From Betaproteobacteria bacterium (GTDB taxonomy: Bacteria; Pseudomonadota; Gammaproteobacteria; Burkholderiales; Usitatibacteraceae), in contig JANYHZ010000119.1 of NCBI GenBank assembly GCA_025362135.1, positions 1 through 32,875 on the forward strand: a DNA stretch of 32,875 nucleotides, read 5' to 3'. Shown here one piece after another: positions 9,811 to 17,189 of this stretch. Within the stretch, counting starts at the first letter, position 1. Each line of letters begins with the position of its first letter. The notes under the pieces were generated by a model. That model saw only the letters and a list, made by a program, of their open reading frames with translations. It ran no database searches and was not told the DNA's origin. Both the position numbers and the translations under genes were made by a program.

Positions 9811-11658
9811 TTATCGCTGTAGGTCCAGACGACTTTCTGCGCCTTGATCGGCGCTATCCGCCGTCTGCAGCAAGGTTTTCTTGATCTTGTCGCGCGCCTG
9901 AAGAAAGGGAGAGTCCAGCGCCGCTTCCCCCAGATAGGCATCAAGGTCATCATGCTCGCGGCGAAGACGAGCGATCAAGCCCAAAAACAGCTCCGTCAGC
10001 TTCGGGTCGAATTGTCGGCCGCTCAAGGACATAATTTCTGTCATGGCGCTATCAAGCGGCCACGCGGATTTGTACGGTCGCTTATGCGTAAGCGCATCGA
10101 ACACGTCCGCCAGTGCGGTGATCCTGGCCGCTTCGGGAATCGCGTCACCTCCAAGAGCACTCGGATAACCCGTGCCATCCCACCATTCATGATGAAACCG
10201 GGCAATTTCTTCAGCGGTTTTCATGTGTGCAATATTACTGTTTGCCAACACTTCTGCCCCAATCGTGGTGTGGGTCTTCATCACCTCGCGCTCGGACGCG
10301 TTCAATTTTGCAGGCTTCAGCAAGATGCCATCCGGAATGCCTACTTTGCCGATGTCGTGTAGACGCGCCGCGATGTCGATCATAAAAATCATCTCTTCGT
10401 CGCAGCCATTTTCTTTCGCCAAAAGCGAAGCAAGCCGCCCGACACGATAGGAATGCGCCCCGGTGGAATCGTCTCTCAACTCTGCGACCACCGCAATGCG
10501 CTCCATGGATTCCACTTGCGCTTTGAACAGTGCCTGCTTGGCGACCCGGCCCTCGAGCACTTCCTGGCGGGTGTTTAACCGGCGAATTACATTTGCTTCG
10601 TCTTCAAGTGCCGGATGAAGCTGCTTCAGATGCAGCTTCACGTGTTGCAACACATTCTGTTTTTGGGTCGCGCTTTGTTGTTCCAGCAGCTGCCTGAGGT
10701 AAATCAGCGCCTGATCGGGCTTACCCGAAAATTCGAGCGCCTTCACCAAGGCCATCAGCACTTCGCGGGATGAGACTTTTAGGGTCTTCGCGCGATCCAG
10801 TGTTTTCGTGAGTCGCGTAATCCCGACATCCGCTTGCCCGGAAAACACCTCCGCGAGGCCTTCCGCAACGGCCGCGAAAATATCCGCGCGGGGTGATTTT
10901 GTCCGGGAAGCATACATGCGCGCCAATTTCGCGTGTTCTTTAGCCCCTTCAAAATTGTCGGCTTCCAGCAGCAGTCGCGTGTAGTTATTTTCCATCATCA
11001 CGCGATTTAGCGCGGACTGAGCATCGTTCGATTCGCCCGACAGCGTTACAGCCTGTTCAATCGCGGCCAAGCCAGCGCGAATTTCATCGAGGTTCAATCG
11101 GCAAAGCGCAATATTTCCGTATGCCTTTGCAACGCTTGCCCGCACTCCCGCGTCATCCGAGGTTTGCGACGTAACACACTCAAAACAATTGATCGCCTCG
11201 CCGTATAGTCCGCCATACATCAGTGCGACCCCAAGGTTTTGCCAAACTCTACGCTCGCGAACCTTGTCGGCGATCCCGCCTGCAAGCCGCAACGCATCTG
11301 CGTAAGCCTCCATCGCGGTCGGAAGCCCACCCGTATCGGCCGCACACACCCCTACGAGTAACAACGCATCGAAGGTCGAAGTCGCATCCGCCACTTCAAC
11401 CGCGAGGGAACGGGCTTTTTGCGCAATCGGCAAACCCGTAAACGCCTGTCCGGAAACATAGAAGAAACGAACGGCATCCAACATCACCCGCAATTGTTCC
11501 GGTACGTCAACACGAATGTTGGCGAGTTGCAACGCCAGCGCTTCGATCAATCTTGGGTCAGATGCTGCGCCGTCTCTTAACGCGAGTGAAATCTGGGCAT
11601 CAGCCTGTTTCAGGAGTGCCAGATTCGCATTCGACGCGCCAGAACTAGGGGGTTCCAT
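9811..11658 (-). CDS. HD-GYP domain protein (probable cyclic-di-GMP phosphodiesterase) with helical-repeat N-terminus
   Basis: The C-terminal third is an HD-GYP domain: H402, the HD pair at 434-435 in ARLHDIGKVG, H463, HH at 489-490 and GTGYP at 495-499, followed by DVFDALTHKRPYK. These are the metal-binding and GYP signatures of enzymes that hydrolyse cyclic-di-GMP. Residues about 1-350 are alpha-helical, Ala/Leu-rich and periodic, consistent with tetratricopeptide-like repeats; no membrane segment or receiver domain is visible, so the protein is probably cytoplasmic. The ribosome-binding site AAGGGA lies 12 bases before the ATG. It is divergent from the double-glycine peptide gene, and the two share a 109-base control region with a CRP-type palindrome. 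The activity is inferred from the motifs. Confidence 0.88.
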   Translation of the reverse strand: MEPPSSGASNANLALLKQADAQISLALRDGAASDPRLIEALALQLANIRVDVPEQLRVMLDAVRFFYVSGQAFTGLPIAQKARSLAVEVADATSTFDALLLVGVCAADTGGLPTAMEAYADALRLAGGIADKVRERRVWQNLGVALMYGGLYGEAINCFECVTSQTSDDAGVRASVAKAYGNIALCRLNLDEIRAGLAAIEQAVTLSGESNDAQSALNRVMMENNYTRLLLEADNFEGAKEHAKLARMYASRTKSPRADIFAAVAEGLAEVFSGQADVGITRLTKTLDRAKTLKVSSREVLMALVKALEFSGKPDQALIYLRQLLEQQSATQKQNVLQHVKLHLKQLHPALEDEANVIRRLNTRQEVLEGRVAKQALFKAQVESMERIAVVAELRDDSTGAHSYRVGRLASLLAKENGCDEEMIFMIDIAARLHDIGKVGIPDGILLKPAKLNASEREVMKTHTTIGAEVLANSNIAHMKTAEEIARFHHEWWDGTGYPSALGGDAIPEAARITALADVFDALTHKRPYKSAWPLDSAMTEIMSLSGRQFDPKLTELFLGLIARLRREHDDLDAYLGEAALDSPFLQARDKIKKTLLQTADSADQGAESRLDLQR

Positions 11659-11711
11659 TAATCAACAATCCCTTGCAAATCATGGGGGTACCACAGTATG
11701 CTTAGAAAAAC

Positions 11712-11727
11712 TGTGAACCAGTTCACA
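11712..11727. promoter_or_regulatory. CRP/FNR-type palindrome in the HD-GYP / peptide control region
   Basis: Perfect 16-base inverted repeat TGTGAACCAGTTCACA, which has the form TGTGA-N6-TCACA of the CRP consensus. Its centre is about 48 bases before the peptide ATG and 61 bases before the HD-GYP ATG, so one site could control both genes. The sequence is seen; binding by a CRP-family regulator is inferred. Confidence 0.6.
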
Positions 11728-11767
11728 ATTTTATCGCTTTTTGTCCCCCACCACGAAAGGAAACATC

Positions 11768-11905
11768 ATGAGCAAAGAACTTAACGTCATCGATTCCGTC
11801 ACTGTCGAACAATCCGAAGCCGTCGTTGCAGCAGAAATCATCAAACTCGACGATCTGTCCCTTGCGCTGGTTGGCGGCGGCGGCGGTATGGTCGATCTCG
11901 GTTAA
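11768..11905 (+). CDS. Small double-glycine leader peptide (candidate substrate of the C39 exporter)
   Basis: A 45-residue reading frame with a good ribosome-binding site (AAAGGAA, six bases before ATG) and an acidic N-terminus. It ends in the segment KLDDLSLALVGG, followed by GGGMVDLG. This fits the double-glycine leaders removed by C39 peptidase exporters, where hydrophobic residues lie at -12, -7 and -4 before GG. L27, L32 and V35 fit that pattern if cleavage follows G38, leaving only seven residues; cleavage after G37 leaves eight. The stop codon overlaps the end of the convergent exporter gene. Function as bacteriocin, signal peptide or modified peptide cannot be told from sequence, and no modification enzyme is nearby. 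It is too short for routine gene finding. Confidence 0.72.
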   Translation: MSKELNVIDSVTVEQSEAVVAAEIIKLDDLSLALVGGGGGMVDLG

Positions 11906-13968
11906 TTTGAAAGCATGATGACCCTGGCTCCAACCACCGATTCTGCCCGGTGACTGACAAATATCGTGCTCTTTACGTGGTTTGAAACCGCATCACGAAT
12001 GACCTGTTCCTGCCGGGCATCCACTTGATCGAGTGTTTCGTCCATAAAAAGTACTTGGGGATTGCGGTATAGCGCGCGCGCGAGCAATACGCGTTGCTTT
12101 TGGCCGCCCGATAGACTCATGCCGAGGCTACCCACAATGGTGTTGTAGCCCATCGGTGTGTTGGAGATTTCCGCATCGATCTGCGCTGTCCGTGCACATG
12201 CGCGCACGCGCGCGGCATCGTGATCAGCATCGAAGAAGCTGATATTGTCTTCGACTGTGCCGACGAATAAATGATCGTCCTGCATCACGGCACCGATCCG
12301 CGCGCGGTACTGGCCCACGTCCCAGTCACGCAAATCCCGCCCGTTGACCAGAACCTGGCCTGCCGTCGGCTTTAGCAGGCCCAATATTACCTTGAGCAAC
12401 GTGGTCTTTCCGCAACCAGACGGGCCTACGAGTGCGACGATCTCGCCGGTCTTGATGACAAAATTGACGTCCCGAAACACCATCCCCTCAGGGCCGTAGG
12501 CAAAGCTGAGATTTCGCGCCTCAATAGTCAGTGCGTCCGCGCTCTCGGCAAACACGGCTGCGGTGGACGATGCAGTTTCCGCTTCGGCGAGTGCTATGTC
12601 GGCGATACGCTCGGCGTGCAAGTCCAGCATGCGGAATTCGTTCCACTTGTCGATCAGATTATTGATCCTGCCTAAAAACACCAGCTTGAATCCGATGAAC
12701 GCATAGAGCATACCGACTGAAAATTTACCCTCCATCACCAGCAGCGCCCCCATCCAGACGACGGCGATGCTCTCCATGCCAAAGATCAGCGCATTGGCGC
12801 CGCGCTGGAAAATACCGACCTGTTGTACTTTCACACCCGCGTTGATCTGGTCCACTGCCAGGTTTTGATAGGCGGCGCGGCGCTCGTTCTCGCGCATATT
12901 GAGTTTGATGGCCATCATGCCGCGCAAGGTTTCGATGAAGTGCGTACTCGCCTTGGCTTCATGCGCAAGTTGCTCGTCAGTCGCATAGCGTTGCGGATAG
13001 AAAAAATACCAGCGCAGCAGTGCATATAGCAACGCCGCACCGACCACCACTGCCGTCAGCTTCAAACTATAAAACGCCATAACGGCCACGGTGATGAGCA
13101 CCATTACCCCGTCGATAAAGGTTTCAACAAACGTTGTCGAGAGCGTTTTCTGGATGACATCCACGCTGCGGAATTTGGAAACAATGTCGCCTATATTGCG
13201 TTTCTCGAACCAGCCCAGCGGCAGCTTCAGCAAATGATTGAATAGTGCCGTCAGCAGACGCAAATTGAATCGCGTGCTCAGATATACGCCGATCCAGGCG
13301 CGCACGCCAGAGACAACGACCTGAATCAACACCAATGCGCCAAAGGCAATCCCCAGCACGGTCAACAAATCGGCATCGCGCCCAACCAGTACGCGATCAA
13401 CCACCAACTGGAGGAAAAATGGCATGGCGATCGCGAACACCTCCAGCGTCAGCGAAAGCAACACAAGCTGCAGGACCGTACCGCCCAAGCCGGAACCCAT
13501 CGAGAGCAACTGCCAGGCGTTGACTTTCTCGCGCTCATCGACCTTGCGGAAATCCTGATTCGGCGTGAACTCCATCGCCACACCCGTGAAATGCTTTGAG
13601 GCTTCGGCCAGCGTCAATTTGCGCTTGCCGCGTCCCGGATCGTGGACAAATATATTCTTGCCCTTAACGCCAACCAGTACGACGAAATGGTTCATGTCCC
13701 AGTGCAACACTGCGGGCAATTGCAGTTTTGCCAATGACTCCAGTTGCACTTGAACACCGCGCGCGGCCAGACCCATGGCTTCAGCAACCTGCGATATATG
13801 TTTTAGCGTCACGCCCTTTAATGACGGCGAAAGGCGCATCCGCATCGCGGTGAGATCGGTCAAGTGGCCGTAATACGACGCAACCATCGCGAGACACGCG
13901 ATACCACACTCGGGCGCTTCGCTTTGCAGGATGACGGGAACGCGCCGACCAAATAGATTGCTGATCAC
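11902..13968 (-). CDS. Peptidase-containing ABC exporter (C39 family, bacteriocin/peptide secretion type)
   Basis: Inner-membrane transporter that cleaves double-glycine leaders and exports the peptide. Numbering from the GTG start, residues 1-130 form a C39 peptidase with Q15 and C21 (in QSEAPECGIACLAM), H94 (HWDMNHFVVL) and D110 (VHDPG), so the catalytic triad is intact. A six-helix membrane domain follows (about 150-430). The ATPase has Walker A GPSGCGKTT, signature LSGGQKQR, Walker B VLFMDE and the H-loop VSHR; the D-loop reads TLDQVD instead of the usual ATSALD. An ATG exists at 14007, but the GTG at 13968 overlaps the adaptor stop as GTGA and has GGGGGAG upstream, so I prefer it. It is co-transcribed with the HlyD-type gene. 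Confidence 0.93.
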   Translation of the reverse strand: MISNLFGRRVPVILQSEAPECGIACLAMVASYYGHLTDLTAMRMRLSPSLKGVTLKHISQVAEAMGLAARGVQVQLESLAKLQLPAVLHWDMNHFVVLVGVKGKNIFVHDPGRGKRKLTLAEASKHFTGVAMEFTPNQDFRKVDEREKVNAWQLLSMGSGLGGTVLQLVLLSLTLEVFAIAMPFFLQLVVDRVLVGRDADLLTVLGIAFGALVLIQVVVSGVRAWIGVYLSTRFNLRLLTALFNHLLKLPLGWFEKRNIGDIVSKFRSVDVIQKTLSTTFVETFIDGVMVLITVAVMAFYSLKLTAVVVGAALLYALLRWYFFYPQRYATDEQLAHEAKASTHFIETLRGMMAIKLNMRENERRAAYQNLAVDQINAGVKVQQVGIFQRGANALIFGMESIAVVWMGALLVMEGKFSVGMLYAFIGFKLVFLGRINNLIDKWNEFRMLDLHAERIADIALAEAETASSTAAVFAESADALTIEARNLSFAYGPEGMVFRDVNFVIKTGEIVALVGPSGCGKTTLLKVILGLLKPTAGQVLVNGRDLRDWDVGQYRARIGAVMQDDHLFVGTVEDNISFFDADHDAARVRACARTAQIDAEISNTPMGYNTIVGSLGMSLSGGQKQRVLLARALYRNPQVLFMDETLDQVDARQEQVIRDAVSNHVKSTIFVSHRAESVVGARVIMLSN

Positions 13969-15212
13969 AGTCTCCCCCGCAATTGCAGCACCGGCTCGAA
14001 TATCCATTCGAGCAGACTTCGTTTTTCCAGCAGGATGTCGGCATTGACCAACATGCCCGACCGCAAGGGTATTTCCTGGCCCATCGCCTCGACCGATTGC
14101 CGGTCGAGCTTCGCGGTGATGCGGTAGGCAGGCTCTCGCACCGTCAGCGGGCCGACCTTATCACCAGCGGACCAGACCGTCTGGCTGACATCGGCAATTA
14201 CGCCGCGGTATTGGCCGAATCGTTCATAGGGGAACGCTTCATAGCGCAGAGATACCTCCTTGCCTTTGGTCACAAAGCCGATGGCGCGTGTCGGCACAAG
14301 CAGTTCCACTTGCAGCTTGCTGCCCGCCGGAAGAATGGTTGCAAACGTTGCGTCGGCCGTTACGGATTGTCCACTGCTAACGGTAATATTGGTAACGATG
14401 CCGGTAATGGGCGCGCGAATAATCGTTTCCCGCTTTGCCTCTTCCTGAACCATCGTTTGTTGGAGTTCACTGATCTGCCGATTGACTTGCTCCTCCAGCG
14501 TTCGGGCGCGCAAGGCGACGGTGGGTTCTTCCAGCTTTGCGGTGGACATATCGCGTTCCAGCGTTGATTTCTGGCGCTTCAGCGCCTGCAGACGTATTTC
14601 CTGATCGGTCGCCTCGTCCTGCTTCTGGCGGGCGGCGACTTCCGAAGCAAATTTCCTTTCCGCAAGTTGAGCCCAGCGCACTGCCTCCGCCCTCGCAGAC
14701 GCCAGCCGCTGTGCCTGTAGTGCAATCTCGGTTGCTATCTGGTTGATCTCGTTTTGAAGATCCACCGCTTTTTTGCGCACCTGCTGAAGCTGCTGCTGTG
14801 CAAGTTCGCGCATCTGGCCCTGTTCTTTTTCAAGACTTCCGCGCCTCTGCGTCAGCTCACCCGAAACGACCGTCCCGGTCGCAGTTGCCGACGACGTTGC
14901 GCGTTCGAGCGAAATACGCGCCATCGGCACCCCCTCTTTGACCTCCTGACCTTCCTTGACCAGCAATTCGGCGACGCGTCCGGAATCGGTGAATGAAACC
15001 TTGGCAGCACCGACATCGAGTTGCAGAAATCCCTCCGCCCGTTCGCGCCGCGTGTACTGCCCCCATATCGCTACCGCAATCATCAGCCCCGCTGCGCCCA
15101 GGCCAAGTAGTGTCAGCACCCAGAACGGAAGCGGGCGCGCAATCGTCGCCTCGCCAAGGAATTTCTCTCGCAGCGCATCGATGGCTTCCTGACGGAATAA
15201 TTTGTTTGACAT
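13965..15212 (-). CDS. HlyD-family membrane fusion protein (peptide exporter adaptor)
   Basis: Periplasmic adaptor that links the ABC exporter to an outer-membrane channel, probably a TolC-type protein encoded elsewhere. From MSNKLFRQEA the protein has 415 residues: a short cytoplasmic N-terminus, one membrane helix (about 29-51), and then a lipoyl-like barrel half. A long Gln/Glu/Arg-rich coiled coil covers roughly 120-260, followed by the second half with the motif IRAPITGIVTNITVSSGQSV. The ATG at 15212 has an AAGAGAA ribosome-binding site. The frame is open further upstream, but that stretch is Pro/Ser-rich with no start signal. The gene overlaps the exporter gene by four bases. Confidence 0.92.
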   Translation of the reverse strand: MSNKLFRQEAIDALREKFLGEATIARPLPFWVLTLLGLGAAGLMIAVAIWGQYTRRERAEGFLQLDVGAAKVSFTDSGRVAELLVKEGQEVKEGVPMARISLERATSSATATGTVVSGELTQRRGSLEKEQGQMRELAQQQLQQVRKKAVDLQNEINQIATEIALQAQRLASARAEAVRWAQLAERKFASEVAARQKQDEATDQEIRLQALKRQKSTLERDMSTAKLEEPTVALRARTLEEQVNRQISELQQTMVQEEAKRETIIRAPITGIVTNITVSSGQSVTADATFATILPAGSKLQVELLVPTRAIGFVTKGKEVSLRYEAFPYERFGQYRGVIADVSQTVWSAGDKVGPLTVREPAYRITAKLDRQSVEAMGQEIPLRSGMLVNADILLEKRSLLEWIFEPVLQLRGRL

Positions 15213-15340
15213 TGGCCGCTGGTTCTCTTCATTACCCTGCACATCCGGACCACCGGCAGAGGGGTGCGGCGATTGTAAAGCATGTAGCCATTGTGAGGCG
15301 GCGGGTGTCACAGAATTGCCACAGTGGCGACCTCGAAACG

Positions 15341-15460
15341 TCATGCAGTCGGAGTAGCCTTCCGACACATGTAGGGCCTCCTCCCGCCGATCACCCTATC
15401 GAAAAGGTGATGCTGTTCGGTGGACATTTAGCGGTACCGCCCAGGCGGTACCGTTTTTTT
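15341..15460 (+). ncRNA. Candidate structured small RNA ending in a terminator
   Basis: Three consecutive hairpins are visible on the plus strand. The first pairs CATG and GTCGGA (15342-15353) with TCCGAC and CATG (15361-15371). The second pairs CCGCCG and ATCACC (15384-15395) with GGTGAT (15406-15411) and CGGTGG (15418-15423), with a six-base bulge. The third is the terminator at 15432-15460. No plus-strand gene follows, so a leader or riboswitch is unlikely and a free small RNA is possible. No convincing promoter was found, and the 5' end is a guess. It does not match an RNA family I recognise. Confidence 0.4.
15432..15460 (+). terminator. Rho-independent terminator
   Basis: Perfect nine-base stem CGGTACCGC / GCGGTACCG around the loop CCAG, followed directly by seven T residues on the plus strand. 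It ends the candidate small RNA; the minus strand lacks a T tract after the stem. Confidence 0.75.
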
Positions 15461-15621
15461 ATTCAAATGGACGCGGATAAAGGCAGCCGTTGCAGCTTGC
15501 GGGTCTCCGAAACGCCATGCCTCCGCAACCTGAATGTAATGGCAAAAGCGTAGTCTGTTTCCTGTTGAAAGGCCGAACTGCCAACATCGAGTGGGGCGGG
15601 TCGGCCCGGCGCGAAATTCTG

Positions 15622-15876
15622 CTATTGGACGGAGGGCACTTCCCCGGTCTCGGCGTGATCAAGCAAGCGCAGCTTTGACATGTAGTGGCGATCCAACCGC
15701 CAGTCATCAATCATTCCCATCGCCAGAACAAATTCGTGGTGATCGAGTTCGTAGAGCTTGGTGAACGAAAACCCCGTTCCCGTTTCCAGCGCAACAGCCA
15801 GTTCCAGCAAGGTCGCGGTGGGACTAGCTTCAGGATGTTTTGCGACGTACTTGGCGACTTTCTTGATATTGTTCAT
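15622..15876 (-). CDS. Small protein of unknown function (84 residues)
   Basis: I do not recognise this protein. From MNNIKKVAKY it has 84 residues, a basic N-terminus (KKVAKYVAKHPE) and an Ala/Leu-rich middle. The second half is rich in aromatic and acidic residues, with YELDHHEFVLAMGMIDDWRLDRHYMSK. There is no signal peptide, membrane helix or double-glycine motif. The ATG at 15876 has only a weak purine-rich stretch upstream (GAAAAGAA); a TTG five codons earlier is less likely. It lies upstream of, and on the same strand as, the peptide exporter operon but is separated by about 400 bases, so a link to secretion is speculative. Balanced composition suggests a real gene. Confidence 0.55.
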   Translation of the reverse strand: MNNIKKVAKYVAKHPEASPTATLLELAVALETGTGFSFTKLYELDHHEFVLAMGMIDDWRLDRHYMSKLRLLDHAETGEVPSVQ

Positions 15877-16364
15877 CGAAATTCTTTTCAAAAATTGAGT
15901 CGGAAAGGACCTGAACGGGAATTGGTGTCATGCAACAATCGGCCTGAGAGAGTACACGCAATTTGACGCAGAAAACAGCTGCATAGGTTGCCGATTGCAA
16001 ATATTTCCCGCAATAAATCTGTCACATGGCCCACGCTGCAAAACGATGCCTTCGAGACTCCAGGTTACAGCGAATTATTTCGTAACTGTCATGTCGTCGT
16101 CGTACGGACGCACTGGTATTTGCGGCAATGTCTTAACGGGATTTTTCCGAGGCAGTCCCTGTTGTTCGATGGCATCAAACCCGATGAAGGCGAGATCTCA
16201 CCGCGCCACAACAACGACGGCGATCGGGTGGGGAGCTTGTCGGCACTCGTTGAGACCCACGAAGGTGACCTGAAAATCAGTACGTGGCACGAGGTTCACG
16301 CGTTCTCGGCTGGTACGTCCAAAACGAGCGTCGAGCTTGCGCCTTCACCGCGACAGGCTTGAAA
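15877..16364. other. Stretch without a supported gene
   Basis: About 490 bases between the small unknown protein and sixA. A plus-strand frame of 124 codons (TTG at 15988 to 16362) is present but has no ribosome-binding site and no recognisable motif. The minus strand is interrupted by stops. It may be a decayed gene or long untranslated DNA. Confidence 0.4.
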
Positions 16365-16829
16365 TCAGAGATATTCCGGGCAAATCGCCGCGCGCAAGCT
16401 CGGCCGAAACTCATCTTCACGTATCCGATTTGTGATCCACCACACCGCGGCTTTTCGCATGCTCAGGTCCTGCTCCTCACCCAGCAGCAGCAATGACGCG
16501 ACACGACCAAGCGTGGGCTGGTGACCGACGATCAATACCGCCTGCCGACTATCAGGCCAGCCGGCGATATGCAGCAACTGCGCCGCATCCGCGCCTATGG
16601 CCAGCTCAGGCACTGTGACAATTTTCCGACCGAGCGCTTCTGCGGTTTCCCGCGCGCGCGTAGCCGGACTCGCCAGCACCTTTACGCTATCTGGCAAGTG
16701 GCGCTCAAGCCAGACTGCCATCAAGGCAGCTTGCTTGCGACCTTTGCCTGTAAGCCGTCGCTGAATGTCTGGCTCACTGTCATTCTTCACCGGGGCGGTG
16801 TCAGCGTGGCGCCAGAGGATGAGATCCAT
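16365..16829 (-). CDS. sixA: SixA-type histidine phosphatase
   Basis: Small histidine phosphatase (154 residues) of the SixA branch of the phosphoglycerate-mutase-like superfamily; in E. coli SixA dephosphorylates phosphohistidine on PTS-type or phosphorelay proteins. The N-terminus MDLILWRHADT holds the catalytic R7-H8. SPATRARETAE (about 54-64) supplies the second Arg, and VGHQPTL carries the second His (H103). The protein ends soon after, as in SixA and unlike larger mutases. The ATG at 16829 is preferred to a TTG three codons upstream. It stands alone with gene-poor DNA on both sides. The exact substrate is unknown. Confidence 0.87.
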   Translation of the reverse strand: MDLILWRHADTAPVKNDSEPDIQRRLTGKGRKQAALMAVWLERHLPDSVKVLASPATRARETAEALGRKIVTVPELAIGADAAQLLHIAGWPDSRQAVLIVGHQPTLGRVASLLLLGEEQDLSMRKAAVWWITNRIREDEFRPSLRAAICPEYL

Positions 16830-17189
16830 GGCGCGCAATATAGCGTTCGTACATGACGGCGTGGTGACAACGTTGTCGGCTCAATCACTGACGAGGCGTG
16901 TCACGCGAAGGCAGGGGGCGGGAGGCGGGCTACGAACATAGCGACACACTCACATCGCCATTTGGCGGGTGGCGTAGCGGCTTTTCTGGCCGAAAGGCGC
17001 GCCCATGCTTGAGTTTTACACTAATTGTTGAGCAATAAAAATCTGCGCGCGCTGCCTTTATGAACCGCGCCGCCCCGTAAGCTTGTCAGGTGTCCGTTGC
17101 CAATTTGATGACGACCGCTGTAGCATTATTGATCGTGATCGCTGCGCCGAATTTGAATTTCCAAACTTTCTCCGGATGTATCCGAATCT
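16830..17189. other. Intergenic stretch between sixA and the DUF2252 gene
   Basis: About 360 bases between two divergent genes, which must contain both promoters. No open frame of useful length, repeat or convincing -35/-10 pair was found. Confidence 0.5.

Larger units (their letters stand above)
15213..15621. other. Gene-free stretch upstream of the HlyD-type gene
   Basis: Holds the candidate structured RNA and its terminator, and presumably the promoter of the adaptor-exporter operon. Bases 15461-15621 show only short overlapping frames with no ribosome-binding site; nothing else is supported there. Confidence 0.5.

Noticed and set aside
15342-15428. A 28-codon minus-strand frame (MSTEQHHLFDRVIGG...) that could be a second GG peptide
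   Set aside because: There is no ribosome-binding site before its ATG, the leader is too short, and the sequence is explained by RNA hairpins.
15384-15453. Resemblance of the hairpin region to a fluoride (crcB) riboswitch
   Set aside because: The first stem and the conserved downstream segment do not fit, and no plus-strand gene follows.
15988-16362. Plus-strand frame of 124 codons between the small unknown protein and sixA
   Set aside because: It begins with TTG, lacks a ribosome-binding site and shows no domain or signal peptide I recognise; kept only as possible decayed sequence.
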